Assembly: GCF_019974135.1 (NCBI RefSeq)
Contig: NZ_AP025017.1
Span: 2,914,001 to 2,978,000, forward strand
Direction: 5' to 3'
Length of the DNA: 64,000 nucleotides
Source of the DNA: Actinomyces capricornis
Lineage (GTDB): Bacteria; Actinomycetota; Actinomycetes; Actinomycetales; Actinomycetaceae
Shown here: in pieces, positions 46,417 to 55,331 of the stretch
Layout of the letters: each line of letters opens with the position of its first letter
How positions within the stretch are numbered: the first letter of the stretch is position 1
Notes under the pieces: model-generated
The model's database searches: none
The model's input: the letters and a program-made list of their open reading frames with translations, nothing else
Told to the model about the DNA's origin: nothing
Translations under genes and position numbers: made by a program

Positions 46417-47268
46417 ATGAGCGCAACCAGCACCGTGACCGGGGAGCCCCCCGCGCCCGGCCCGCTGGGCTCGGCCAGGCGGCCCCGACGCGAGCGCGCC
46501 GAGGGCCGCAGGCCCTGGCCCGCCCTGCTGCTGGGCATGCTCATCATCGCCTCCTGGCACCTGGTCACCATCTGTCGGATCCTGCCCGAGGTCTTCCTGC
46601 CAGGCCCCCTGCCCGTGGCCGAGCGGCTGTGGCTGTCCCTCACCCGCGCCGGCCTGCTGGGCTACGCCTGGGTGACCATCCGTGAGGCGCTCCTGGGATG
46701 CCTGCTCGCCGCAGGCCTCGCCCTGCCGCTGGCCTGGGCGCTGCACCACTGGCCCCTGTTCTCCCGGGCCGTGCTCCCCTATGTGGCCGCCAGCCAGGCC
46801 GTGCCGGCCATCGCCGTGGCCCCCCTGCTGGTGCTGTGGGTCGGCTACGGCACCACGCCCGTGGTCGTGCTGTGCGCCTTCATGGTCTTCTTCCCCATCA
46901 CCGCCACCGTCCTGCTGGGCCTGCGCGGACTGGACACCGACATCATCGACGCCGCCCGGCTCGACGGCGCCCACGGGTGGTCCATGGTCCTGCACATCGA
47001 GCTGCCCATGACCCTGCCCGCCATCCTGGCGGGCCTGCGCACCGGCTTCACCCTGTCCATCACCGGGGCCGTCGTCGGCGAGATGACCATGGGGGGCACC
47101 GGGCTGGGCATGACCCTGGCCTCCCAGCGCGACGCCGTGGACACCACCGGCCTGTTCGCCACCATCGTGCTGCTGTGCGCCCTGGCCACCACCATCCACT
47201 GGCTCCTGTACTCCCTGGAGCGCCGCAGCCGCACCGTCAGGGCCCTTCGCGGGCGGGGCGCCACCTGA
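46417..47268 (+). CDS. ribX: ABC transporter permease, RibX-type riboflavin uptake
   Basis: A 283-residue inner-membrane permease with about six helices, of the nitrate/taurine/thiamine-precursor type. The EAA-like cytoplasmic loop is DAARLDGAHGWSMVLHIELP (about residues 185-204), preceded by AVPAIAVAPLLVLWVGYG. Family members resemble ThiX. Because an FMN riboswitch precedes it and a ThiY/NMT1-like lipoprotein follows, the pair matches the described RibXY riboflavin transporter of Chloroflexi and actinobacteria. The ATG at 46417 has GGGAGGAG upstream; the open frame further upstream lies in the riboswitch. No ATPase gene is adjacent. Confidence 0.82.
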   Translation: MSATSTVTGEPPAPGPLGSARRPRRERAEGRRPWPALLLGMLIIASWHLVTICRILPEVFLPGPLPVAERLWLSLTRAGLLGYAWVTIREALLGCLLAAGLALPLAWALHHWPLFSRAVLPYVAASQAVPAIAVAPLLVLWVGYGTTPVVVLCAFMVFFPITATVLLGLRGLDTDIIDAARLDGAHGWSMVLHIELPMTLPAILAGLRTGFTLSITGAVVGEMTMGGTGLGMTLASQRDAVDTTGLFATIVLLCALATTIHWLLYSLERRSRTVRALRGRGAT

Positions 47269-47320
47269 ACGCCCCGCCCGAGAGCCCGCCACCCCGCATC
47301 CACGATCAAGGAGAGCCGAC

Positions 47321-48397
47321 ATGACCCGCCCCAGCGCTCGCGCCCTGCCCCACCGCCCCGCCCCATCCGCGCCGTCGTCCGCTGCCGGTCCCATGACCCC
47401 CCGGCGCCGGCTCCTGGCGGGGGGCCTGGTCCTGGGTGCTGGCGGCCTGCTCGCCGCCTGCTCCTCGGGCACCGCCTCCCGCGCCGCCTCGGGCGCGGCG
47501 CAGGGCCTGACCCTCGGGCTGACCTACACGCCCAATATCCAGTTCGCCCCCTTCTACCTCGCCCAGAGCCAGGGCAAGTACGCGCCCTCGGTCGAGCTGC
47601 GCCACCACGGCGCCCAGGAGGGGCTCTTCGACGCCCTCCAGGCCGGCACCGAGCAGCTGGTGGTGGCCGGGGCGGATGAGGCGGTGGTGGCCACCTCCAA
47701 CGGCTCGGATCTGGTCGTCGTCGGCGGCTTCTACCAGGCCTACCCCGTGTGCATCATCGTGCCGCAGGACTCCCCGATCACCACCCCCGCCGACATGGCC
47801 GGGCGCACCGTGGGCCTGCCCGGCCGGCTGGGGGAGAACTGGTACGGCCTCCAGCTGGCCATGGACGGTGCCGGGCTCACCGAGGAGGACCTGACCATCC
47901 AGGAGATCGGCTACACCCAGCAGGCGGCGCTCGTGGGTGGGAAGGTCGATGCCATCATCGGCTACTCCAACAACGACGCCGTCCAGATCAGGCAGTCGGG
48001 CACCCCGGTGCGCACCATCGCCGTGGCCGAGGATGTGCCCCTCATCGGCGCCTCCCTGGTCACCTCCCGCGCCGTGCTCCAGGAGCGCCGGGAGGACCTG
48101 GCCGACGCCGTCATCGCCTCGACCGACGGCATGTCCGCCTTCGTCAAGGACCCCGATGCGGCCGTCAAGGCGGCTGCGGCCCACGTCCCTGACCTGGTGG
48201 AGGCCACCCAGGCCGCCCGCGCCCGGGAGGTGGCGGTGGCCACCGGCGAGCTCATCCGCCCCAGCAGCGAGACCGTCATCGGGGAGCTGTCCCACGATCG
48301 CGTGGCCACGATGGTCGACTTCCTGGCCGGTCACGGCCTGCTGGGATCCACCCCGGTCAGTGCCGAGGAGGCGGCCGTCTCCCTGACGGGGGAGTGA
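47321..48397 (+). CDS. ribY: Substrate-binding lipoprotein, RibY-type (NMT1/THI5-like)
   Basis: A 358-residue exported binding protein. The signal has RRR and a hydrophobic run followed by the lipobox LLAAC with lipidated Cys47. The mature part begins LTLGLTYTPNIQFAPFYLAQ, typical of the NMT1/THI5-like domain that binds pyrimidine or flavin-like ligands, and includes GRTVGLPGRLGENWYG and DAIIGYSNNDAVQI. In the RibXY system this protein captures riboflavin. AAGGAG precedes the ATG; the N-terminal 24 residues before MTPRRR may be dispensable and a start there is possible. It lies 52 bases after the permease, in one unit under the FMN riboswitch. Confidence 0.82.
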   Translation: MTRPSARALPHRPAPSAPSSAAGPMTPRRRLLAGGLVLGAGGLLAACSSGTASRAASGAAQGLTLGLTYTPNIQFAPFYLAQSQGKYAPSVELRHHGAQEGLFDALQAGTEQLVVAGADEAVVATSNGSDLVVVGGFYQAYPVCIIVPQDSPITTPADMAGRTVGLPGRLGENWYGLQLAMDGAGLTEEDLTIQEIGYTQQAALVGGKVDAIIGYSNNDAVQIRQSGTPVRTIAVAEDVPLIGASLVTSRAVLQERREDLADAVIASTDGMSAFVKDPDAAVKAAAAHVPDLVEATQAARAREVAVATGELIRPSSETVIGELSHDRVATMVDFLAGHGLLGSTPVSAEEAAVSLTGE

Positions 48398-48427
48398 GCG
48401 CCGGGGCCGGGGCCCTCGGGCCCGGCC

Positions 48428-49273
48428 CTACAGGCGACAGGCCAGGAGCGAGGAGACGAGGATGGCCCGAGCGCCGACCTCGTAGAGCTCGTCCATGATG
48501 CGGTTCATATCCGCCCGGGGGACCATGGCCCGCACGGCCACCCAGTCGGGGTTCTGCAGGGGGGAGACGGTGGGTGACTCGATGCCCGGGGTCAGGGCGG
48601 CGGCCGCATGCAGCCTGTTCATGGGGATGTCGTAGTCCACCAGCACGTAGGAGCGGGCCCGCAGCACCCCCTCCAGGCGGCGCACCAGGGTGGCCAGGGC
48701 CGGCTCCTGGCGGTACTGCTCGGTGGTGATGAGCACTGCCTCGCTGGTGAGGATGGGTTCGCCGAAGGTCTCCAGGCCGGCGGCCCGCAGCGTGGTGCCG
48801 GTCTCGACGACGTCGGCGATGAGGTCGGCCACACCCAGGTGGACGGAGGACTCCACGGCCCCGTCGAGGTGGACGGTCTGGGCGTTGATGCCCCGTGACG
48901 CCAGGTAGCCCCGCACCAGGACGTCGTAGGAGGTGGCCACGCGCATGCCCTCGATCTGCTCCACGGAGGAGACCGTGCCCCGGGGCGCGGCGAAGCGGAA
49001 GGTGGAGCGGGCGAAGCCCAGGGGCAGGTGCTCGACGGCCTCCACACCGGAGTCCAGGAGCAGGTCGCGTCCGGTGATGCCCGCGTGGACGGTGCCCTGG
49101 CCCACGTAGACGGCGATGTCGCGGGGCCGCAGGAAGAACAGCTCGACCTCGTTGGCCTCATCGACCAGGACGAGCTCGCGCCCATTGCGGCGTGTGCGGT
49201 AGCCGGCCTCCTTGAGCATGGTGGTGGCGGGTTCGGACAGGGAGCCCTTGTTGGGCACGGCGATACGCAGCAC
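48428..49273 (-). CDS. hisG: ATP phosphoribosyltransferase (HisG, long form)
   Basis: A 281-residue enzyme for the first histidine step, condensing ATP and PRPP. The N-terminus [24 protein letters not shown] is characteristic. [22 protein letters not shown] (about residues 52-73) and [19 protein letters not shown] (PRPP-binding, about 150-168) are the family motifs. The C-terminal 70 residues form the regulatory domain of the long form, which mediates histidine feedback. It is read on the minus strand 109 bases downstream of hisE; hisE-hisG is the usual actinobacterial pair. Confidence 0.95.
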   Translation of the reverse strand: MLRIAVPNKGSLSEPATTMLKEAGYRTRRNGRELVLVDEANEVELFFLRPRDIAVYVGQGTVHAGITGRDLLLDSGVEAVEHLPLGFARSTFRFAAPRGTVSSVEQIEGMRVATSYDVLVRGYLASRGINAQTVHLDGAVESSVHLGVADLIADVVETGTTLRAAGLETFGEPILTSEAVLITTEQYRQEPALATLVRRLEGVLRARSYVLVDYDIPMNRLHAAAALTPGIESPTVSPLQNPDWVAVRAMVPRADMNRIMDELYEVGARAILVSSLLACRL

Positions 49274-49382
49274 GGCGGTTCCTGACTATCGAAGGCGGGC
49301 CCGTGGCGGGGCGCCGCAGGCGGGTACGAGGGATCGAGCTGGTGCCGCGGTCCGGGCCGGCAGGGCCCGCGCGGCCCCGGTC

Positions 49383-49646
49383 CTAGAGGTGGTTGTAGAC
49401 GTCCTGGAGGGTGTAGCCCTTGGCGATCATCATCACCTGGGCGTGGTAGAGCAGCTGGCTGATCTCCTCGCAGGCGGCCTCATCGGACTCGTGCTCGCAG
49501 GCCATCCAGGCCTCGGCGGCCTCCTCCACGAGCTTCTTGCCGATGAAATGGACACCCCGGTCGAGCTCCTCGACCGTGCCCGACCCCTGGGGGCGGGTGG
49601 CGGCCTTGTGCTCCAGCTCGGCGAACAGGTCCTCGAAGGTCTTCAT
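49383..49646 (-). CDS. hisE: Phosphoribosyl-ATP pyrophosphatase
   Basis: An 87-residue all-alpha enzyme hydrolysing phosphoribosyl-ATP to phosphoribosyl-[46 protein letters not shown] (metal-binding Glu residues) and LLYHAQVMM follow the family closely. The start is the ATG at 49646, since the longer frame upstream has no similarity. There is no good Shine-Dalgarno, and TAGCCT stands just before the start. The transcript may be leaderless, beginning close to the ATG. It is followed by hisG. Confidence 0.93.
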   Translation of the reverse strand: MKTFEDLFAELEHKAATRPQGSGTVEELDRGVHFIGKKLVEEAAEAWMACEHESDEAACEEISQLLYHAQVMMIAKGYTLQDVYNHL

Positions 49647-49744
49647 GGGCGCAAGGCTAGCGAAGACCTGCGCACAGCCGCCTATCGGTGCCACCAGGTG
49701 ACCCGGGGGCCTCGTGGCACCGGGGCGCGGGGCGGCCCGGTGGC

Positions 49745-51364
49745 TCAGGCGCTCTCCCGCACGGCCACATGCCGCGCCCGGGCGATGGCCACCGCCAGCG
49801 CCCCGCAGCCGATGATCGCGCTGAGAGCGACGACGGCCACCCACGTGCCGGGGAAGGCGTCGGCGATCCGCATCCAGGCCCAGGGGGAGGCCACCCACAG
49901 GGTGGTCTGGGCCAGAACGTCGTTACCGCCGATGATGAGGCCGCTGAGCAGGAGGATGGCGTTGAGCACGATGGAGGCCACCGGCCGGGTGCACATGGCC
50001 ACCGCCAGGCTCACCGCCACCATCATGAAGGACACCGCGGGCATCACCGCCAGGGCGTACAGGCCCCCGGTGAACGCACCGACGCCGTCGCCGGTGCGCG
50101 TCAGGGGCTCGCCGGCCTGGGCCACCAGCCACGCGCACAGCAGCACAGGCACGACCAGCCCACCGCCCAGCCCCATGAGGGAGGCCAGGAGGGGGAGGGG
50201 CTCGCGGCGCACGATGAGGCTGCGCCAGGGGGCCTGCACCCCCGCCCACAGGGTCATGCCCACCACGGCCGAGGAGATCGGCAGGCCCACCAGTTCCAGC
50301 AGTCCCAGGGCGGCGCCGGGGGAGTAGGCGGCGCGCACCACCAGGATGATGAGGGCCAGCAGGGCGCCCAGGGCCAGCCACAGCCTCCACGGCAGGGCCG
50401 CGCCCAGGGCCCGCAGGACCGATCGGGCGCCGGCCGGTGCCACGGCCACCGGGCGAGCCGCACGGGCGCCCCCGGCGGCGCGGGCCTGGGCTCCCGTGGG
50501 CCCCGGGTGGGCGGGAGGAGCGGGACGGCGTCGGAGCAGGCCATCGGGAGTGGCCGAGCCGAGCAGCGGCCGGTCGCCCAGATGCACGGCGAGGATAGCG
50601 CCCACGGCCGTCAGCACCGTCGAGCCCAGGAGCCCGGGCACGACCGGGTAGTGCCAGACGGGGGAGCCCTCCTCCAGGATGACGCTGTTGCCGTGCACGC
50701 CCAGTAGGGGCAGCACGGGCCGGGCCGACCAGGTCCAGGGCAGCATCCACCAGGAGGGCTGCTCGGCCTGCACGGCCCCGATCGCGGACCACACGAAGCC
50801 CAGGATGGGGGCCGCGCCGACCGCGACGACCCCGAGGAGGCGGTAGGCGATCATGCCCCAGGCGCTGGCGCCGGTGACGATGATCCACATGAGCACGATG
50901 AAGGCCAGGTACCTGGGCCAGGGGCCCCACCCGCTGCCGGCCACCAGGGCGTGGAGGACCACCGGTGCCACCAGGGCCAGCTGGCAGGCCAGGGCCGAGG
51001 CACTGAGGATCCCGAGGCGGGCGGCCAGGACTCGGCGGGGGCTCACGGCCCGCCAGGCGGTCCCGCCCTGGCGCCAGCGCTCCTCGCGCCACTGGGCCAT
51101 GACGCCGACGAGCAGGCCCAGGGGGATGGCGAAGCCCACCGGGTAGAAGTGCATCCAGCCCAGGGCGTTGCCGTTCCAGGCCACCTCCGCGACGACCCCC
51201 TGGCTGATCGTCGAGCGGGCCAGGAGGAGGGTGTGGACGGTGAAGACAAGGGTCGCGCCGATGACGCCCCAGGTGAAGGTCCGCCGCGAGCGCAGCGCCT
51301 CGGCGCGCAGCAGGCTGGGCATGCCGACCTGGGTGCCGGCGGTGGGGCGGGTCGCGGCGCTCAT
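49745..51364 (-). CDS. ABC transporter membrane subunit (ABC-2 type)
   Basis: A 539-residue integral membrane protein with about twelve helices in two similar halves, separated by a hydrophilic, Arg/Ala/Pro-rich loop (about residues 275-330). It appears to be a fused pair of six-helix ABC-2 permeases. It is partnered with the ATPase encoded just upstream, whose stop overlaps its start (ATGA). Exporters of this kind in Firmicutes and actinobacteria remove peptides, lantibiotics or other membrane-active compounds. No motif fixes the substrate. The nearby kinase-regulator pair suggests an inducible defence transporter; this is inference. Confidence 0.78.
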   Translation of the reverse strand: MSAATRPTAGTQVGMPSLLRAEALRSRRTFTWGVIGATLVFTVHTLLLARSTISQGVVAEVAWNGNALGWMHFYPVGFAIPLGLLVGVMAQWREERWRQGGTAWRAVSPRRVLAARLGILSASALACQLALVAPVVLHALVAGSGWGPWPRYLAFIVLMWIIVTGASAWGMIAYRLLGVVAVGAAPILGFVWSAIGAVQAEQPSWWMLPWTWSARPVLPLLGVHGNSVILEEGSPVWHYPVVPGLLGSTVLTAVGAILAVHLGDRPLLGSATPDGLLRRRPAPPAHPGPTGAQARAAGGARAARPVAVAPAGARSVLRALGAALPWRLWLALGALLALIILVVRAAYSPGAALGLLELVGLPISSAVVGMTLWAGVQAPWRSLIVRREPLPLLASLMGLGGGLVVPVLLCAWLVAQAGEPLTRTGDGVGAFTGGLYALAVMPAVSFMMVAVSLAVAMCTRPVASIVLNAILLLSGLIIGGNDVLAQTTLWVASPWAWMRIADAFPGTWVAVVALSAIIGCGALAVAIARARHVAVRESA

Positions 51365-52143
51365 GGGGCCACCTCCGTGCTCCCGGCGCCCACGGCCGCC
51401 AGGAAGGCGGCCTCCAGGGCCTGGGGGTCGTGCGTGCCGGCGAAGGACTCCAGGGGCCCCTCGTAGACCAGCGCACCTGAGGCCAGCACCCCCAGGTCGT
51501 CGCACATGTGGGCGATCTCCCCGAGCTGGTGGCTGGAGACCACCAGGGTGCGGCCCTGGCGGGCCAGGGTGCGCACGAGGTCGCGCAGCTCGATGATGCC
51601 GCGGGGGTCCAGACCGTTCTGGGGCTCATCGAGGATGAGGACCTGGGGGTCTGTCAGCAGCGCCATGGCCAGGGACAGTCGTACCTTCATCCCGGTGGAG
51701 AAGGCGCCGGCCCGCTTGCGGCCCGCGTCCTGGAGCCCCACGTACTCCAGGAGCGGGTCGATGACCGCGGGGGAGACACCGGTCAGGCGGCAGTGGACGA
51801 GCAGGTTGCGGCGGGCGCTGAGCTGGGGGAAGAGGGCGGGGCCGTTGACGGAGGCCCCCACCTGGCCCAGGCTCTGGCGCGTCAGGGGATGGCCCTGGAT
51901 CTCCACTGCTCCGGCGTCGGGGCGCAGCAGGCCCAGGGCGATGTTGAAGGCGGTGGACTTGCCGGCGCCATTGAGGCCCAGCAGGCCGTAGACCCGCCCG
52001 GGGTGGGCGGTGAGGCTCAGGCCGTGGAGGACCTGCTGACGGCCGAAGGACTTGCTGATACCGATCAGCCGGAGTCCGGGCGGTAGGGGTGCAGGGGGGT
52101 CGGAGGGCTGCCGCGGCGGTGCGGTACGCAGTGCATGTCTCAT
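51361..52143 (-). CDS. ABC transporter ATP-binding subunit
   Basis: A 260-residue ATPase. Walker A GLNGAGKST is near residue 56, the Q-loop region is around GASVNGPALFP, the signature is FSTGMKVRLSLAMAL (a divergent form of LSGGQ), Walker B is VLILDEPQNGLDP, and the H-loop is SSHQLGEI. The pattern matches drug/peptide exporter ATPases (CcmA-like group). The start at 52143 gives a polar 25-residue lead before the first strand. A GTATCCC dyad stands 34 bases upstream and may be its operator. The stop overlaps the permease start. Confidence 0.9.
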   Translation of the reverse strand: MRHALRTAPPRQPSDPPAPLPPGLRLIGISKSFGRQQVLHGLSLTAHPGRVYGLLGLNGAGKSTAFNIALGLLRPDAGAVEIQGHPLTRQSLGQVGASVNGPALFPQLSARRNLLVHCRLTGVSPAVIDPLLEYVGLQDAGRKRAGAFSTGMKVRLSLAMALLTDPQVLILDEPQNGLDPRGIIELRDLVRTLARQGRTLVVSSHQLGEIAHMCDDLGVLASGALVYEGPLESFAGTHDPQALEAAFLAAVGAGSTEVAP

Positions 52144-52176
52144 GCCATTGATGCTCCCGCGGCGCCGGGGGTCGGC

Positions 52177-52195
52177 GTATCCCCACCAGGGATAC
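52177..52195. promoter_or_regulatory. Dyad GTATCCC-N5-GGGATAC upstream of the ABC exporter
   Basis: Perfect 7-bp arms (52177-52183 and 52189-52195) with a 5-bp spacer, 34 bases upstream of the ATPase start. This is the position expected of a response-regulator or repressor site. The NarL-type regulator at 53165-54019 is a natural candidate. Confidence 0.5.
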
Positions 52196-52219
52196 GATCG
52201 CCTGCCTGCTCCCGGTGCC

Positions 52220-52250
52220 CTACTCCTCCCCAGGGAGGAGGAGTAGGGCG
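52220..52250. repeat. 12-bp hairpin between divergent genes
   Basis: Bases 52220-52231 pair perfectly with 52239-52250 around a 7-base loop. Neither flanking gene ends here (they diverge), so it is not a gene-end terminator. It may be an insulator, an operator or leader structure. Confidence 0.4.
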
Positions 52251-52378
52251 CTGATCCGGGCCTGCGGCGGTGGGATGCGGGGCGGGTGGAGCGCGGTGGG
52301 GGCCGGTGCGCGCAGGCGCGGGCGCTGGGGAGGCTTGCCCCGCCAGCCTCGTAACCCCGCTGTGATCTATTTGCTAGC

Positions 52379-53122
52379 GTGTGCGCCGTGATCCCTCAGC
52401 TTCGTCGAGTCGGCCAGCGCGCGGCCATCTACGCCCTCGTTCGCCAGGAGATGCTCGCTGAGGTCCTGGAGCAGCAGTTGGGGGAGTACGACTGGAGTGT
52501 GGACCTGCGCGCCCGGCGCTTCGTGTTCAGCTCCGAACGCGGCAGGATCACGGCGACCGGCCAGGTGCTGGCCTCCATCGCGCTCAACCCGGCCTCCCTG
52601 CTGTGGGGCTTCGCCGCGCCCTTCGCCCCCTACGTGGGGCAGAACTCGGCCGCCTCCCGCATCTCGATCTTCGGCGCCCGCCACGGCCTGGAGGTCTTCC
52701 AGCGCGAGGAGGTCGGCTACGCGATCGAGCCGGGGGAGAACCAGGTCGAGCTCGTCACGACCCTGTCCCACGATGTGGGGATGGCCGCCACGGAGATCTT
52801 CGGCCCCAGGATCCTGTACTACTCGGGGGCCACGGGCACCGCTGGCTCCCGGCAGGTCTTCCTCCTGGAGGACCTCTCGGTGCCCCTGCCCGACCTGACC
52901 CTCAACCGGCTCTTCCCCTCCCTGACCCGCTACGTCATGGCGGTCGATGACATCGACTGGTCACTGCACGGGCTGGTCCACCTCATGCCGGGCTGGTCCC
53001 TGAGCCGGGAGGATGCGGGGGCCACCACCGGCTACCACATCGCCAACACCACGGGGCAGTCCTACACCCTGTCGGTGACCCGCAACGACCAGGGCGAGAT
53101 CGCCAACGTCTTCATGTCCTGA
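52379..53122 (+). CDS. Protein of unknown function
   Basis: A 247-residue protein that I cannot place in a characterised family. It has no signal peptide and no transmembrane helix. It contains an alternating pattern of short hydrophobic strands (RRFVFSSERGRITATGQVLASIALNPASLLWGF, cited in part) and a second half with LEDLSVPLPDLTLNRLF and YVMAVDDIDWSLHGLVHLMPGWSL, so an alpha/beta cytoplasmic protein is likely. TAGCGT just before the start may be a -10 box; if so, the GTG at 52388 would be a leaderless start instead of the GTG at 52379. It lies between the ABC exporter (divergent) and the response regulator gene (convergent). No role is proposed. Confidence 0.7.
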   Translation: MCAVIPQLRRVGQRAAIYALVRQEMLAEVLEQQLGEYDWSVDLRARRFVFSSERGRITATGQVLASIALNPASLLWGFAAPFAPYVGQNSAASRISIFGARHGLEVFQREEVGYAIEPGENQVELVTTLSHDVGMAATEIFGPRILYYSGATGTAGSRQVFLLEDLSVPLPDLTLNRLFPSLTRYVMAVDDIDWSLHGLVHLMPGWSLSREDAGATTGYHIANTTGQSYTLSVTRNDQGEIANVFMS

Positions 53123-53164
53123 CCGCGCTTGCGGCCCGCCCCCGGCACCGCTCCTCGGCATCCC

Positions 53165-54019
53165 TCATCCAGCACGGCCGGGCAGGGGGACCAGGCCGGT
53201 GGCGAAGGCGTGGATGATCAGCTCGACCCTGTTGGTGCACCCCGTCTTGCCCAGGATCGCCTTGACATGGGTCTTGACGGTGGACTCGGCCAGGTAGAGC
53301 CTCTGCGCGATCCCGGCATTGGCCAGACCCTGGCACACCAGGGCCAGGACGGCCTCCTCACGCCGGGTCAGGGGCTCGTAGAGCCCAGGGACACCGCTGC
53401 CGGCCTCATCACCGCCCGCCTGGAGCGCAGGGACGACGGCGCCCGTCGGGCCACCGGCCGCCCCGCTCTCCGTCCCGTCATCGGCGTCGGGCGTCATCCT
53501 CCCTCCCTCAACGGCCCGCCCGCCCGGTGCCGGTGCCTCCAGATGGGCCAGGACCGTGCCCGTGACCGCGGGGTCCAGCCAGGACCCGCCCTGGGCGACC
53601 ACCCGGATCGCCTGGAGCAGGACCTGGGGGGAGGCGTCCTTGAGCAGGAAGCCGTTGGCGCCCGCGCGCAGGGAGGACAGCACCAGCTCCTCGTCGTCGA
53701 AAGTGGTCAGCACCAGGATGGGCAGGCCCGCGGTATCCGGGTGGCCGCGCAATGCGGCAATGGCGCTGACCCCGTCCATGATCGGCATCCGCAGATCCAT
53801 GAGCACCACGAGGGTGGGGGCCGGGCCGGGCTCCTGGCCGGCGGCGGTGAGCCGCTCGACCGCCTCCTGCCCGTTGGCGGCCGTGAGGACCACCTCCATG
53901 TCCTCCTGGGCAGTGATGAGCGAGCTGAAGGCGGAGACGAGCAGCTGCTGGTCGTCGACCACAGCCACGGCGATGGGCCTGGTTCGGGGACTGCCCGGCA
54001 TCTCACCCATCCCCCTCAT
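53165..54019 (-). CDS. Two-component response regulator, NarL/LuxR family
   Basis: A 284-residue transcription factor. The receiver domain starts with VAVVDDQQLLVSAF (acidic pair), the phospho-acceptor Asp is in VVLMDLRMPIMDG near residue 75, and the switch region is VLTTFDDEELV with a conserved Lys in FLLKDASPQ. A linker of about 50 residues rich in Gly, Ala and Glu follows, longer than usual. The C-terminal LuxR helix-turn-helix is LTRREEAVLALVCQGLANAGIA, then LAESTVKTHVKAILGK. The start overlaps the end of the kinase gene. Several ATGs (54019, 54010, 54001) are possible. It probably controls the ABC exporter. Confidence 0.9.
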   Translation of the reverse strand: MRGMGEMPGSPRTRPIAVAVVDDQQLLVSAFSSLITAQEDMEVVLTAANGQEAVERLTAAGQEPGPAPTLVVLMDLRMPIMDGVSAIAALRGHPDTAGLPILVLTTFDDEELVLSSLRAGANGFLLKDASPQVLLQAIRVVAQGGSWLDPAVTGTVLAHLEAPAPGGRAVEGGRMTPDADDGTESGAAGGPTGAVVPALQAGGDEAGSGVPGLYEPLTRREEAVLALVCQGLANAGIAQRLYLAESTVKTHVKAILGKTGCTNRVELIIHAFATGLVPLPGRAG

Positions 54020-55331
54020 CCCGGGCGTCTCCAGACCTCCCGGTGGTATCCGCCGCGGCGTCGGCGGGCTGGTCGACGGGGAAGGAGGCCACCAGTCGGA
54101 AGCCCGCTGCGCCGTCGAGCTCGATGTTCGAGGTCTCCAGGGCGCCCCCGACCAGCCTCAGCCGCTCCTGGAGGCCGATGAGGCCGCTTCCCGCCGGCCC
54201 GCCCGGATCCCCGGGGCGCCCCTGCACGGGCAGGGGATTGACGACCTCCAGGTGGCAGTGGCCCGCATCCTGGCCCAGGCGCACCCGGATCGGGCTCCCT
54301 CCGTGCTTGAGCGCATTGGTCATCGCCTCACCCATCAGCCGCACGAGGGTGAGGCGCTGCATCATCGACCACTGCTCGTTCCAGGCCTCCAGCACCTCGG
54401 CCTCGGGCAGCTGCGCGCTCACCTGCCGCCCGGCGCTGCGGGCGGAGCCCACGAACTCGGGCACGGTGAGCAGGTCGGCCAGGGGAGCGGCGTCCTGGGC
54501 CTGGGAGCGCAGGGCCCGCACCAGCTCGCGCACCGAGTCCAGCGAGGTGCTGGCCGTGCCATGCACGGACTCCAGGGCGCTGCGCATCTGCTCACCGCCT
54601 CCCAGGGCCAGGCCGGTGGAGGCCTGGACGGTGACCGCGGTGAGGCTGTGGCCCACTAGGTCGTGCAGCTCGCGGGCCATGCTCAGGCGCTCGGCGGCGG
54701 TGGCGGCCAGCGCCGCGGCCCGGAGCTCCTGGGCGTGGGACTCGGCCGCCCGCCGTCGCGCCGAGGCGTGCAGGTAGGTGAGGATCACCGTGCCGACGAA
54801 GACCAGGGAGATGAGCAGGAGGGGGCCCAGCGCCGGGCCCGGTCCCGTGGTCTGGACCCTGGCGGCCGTGATGGTGGCGGGATTGACCACCGCACCGGCC
54901 AGGGCCAGGAGGAGGGCGGCAGCGCCCCACCGGCGGTCGGCCTCCCACCGGGTGACTGCGTGGAGGCTGGTCACCGCGGTGATGATGATCGGGTCCAGCC
55001 CCAGGTTGACCGGGGAGAGCAGGACGAGGAGGGCGTAGGCGGCCAGCATGGCGTAGGTGGCGATGAGCGCCACGCGCAGGTGGCGCAGCCGCAGGAGCTG
55101 CAGGAGGGCCAGGACCAGGCTGAGCCCGAAATTGAGGGTGTAGACCGGGTAGGGACCGTAGTTCAGGATGAAGTCGAGGTTGCGGCAGGACACCACCAGG
55201 AAGAACAGGCCCCAGGCGAGGTCCACGGCGGCCAGGCCCCCTCGGGCGGCTCCCGGTGGGACCGTGCGGCAGTGCTGGCGCCAGTCGTAGGGCGAGGCTC
55301 CGGGCTCGGCGGCCTCCAGCAGGGCGGTCAT
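54003..55331 (-). CDS. Sensor histidine kinase, NarL-type partner (HisKA_3)
   Basis: A 442-residue membrane kinase. About six helices occupy residues 35-180 (for example LFFLVVSCRNLDFIL, LVLALLQLLRL, LLLISLVFVGTVILTYL), with no large extracellular domain. That suits kinases that sense compounds in the membrane. The phosphorylated His is in MARELHDLVGHSLTAVTVQ near residue 223. The ATPase domain has EAMTNALKHGG (N box) and GSGLIGLQERLRLVGG (G box). Its ATG overlaps the stop of the DUF3866 gene and its end overlaps the regulator, so all three are translationally coupled. Confidence 0.9.
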   Translation of the reverse strand: MTALLEAAEPGASPYDWRQHCRTVPPGAARGGLAAVDLAWGLFFLVVSCRNLDFILNYGPYPVYTLNFGLSLVLALLQLLRLRHLRVALIATYAMLAAYALLVLLSPVNLGLDPIIITAVTSLHAVTRWEADRRWGAAALLLALAGAVVNPATITAARVQTTGPGPALGPLLLISLVFVGTVILTYLHASARRRAAESHAQELRAAALAATAAERLSMARELHDLVGHSLTAVTVQASTGLALGGGEQMRSALESVHGTASTSLDSVRELVRALRSQAQDAAPLADLLTVPEFVGSARSAGRQVSAQLPEAEVLEAWNEQWSMMQRLTLVRLMGEAMTNALKHGGSPIRVRLGQDAGHCHLEVVNPLPVQGRPGDPGGPAGSGLIGLQERLRLVGGALETSNIELDGAAGFRLVASFPVDQPADAAADTTGRSGDARDEGDG

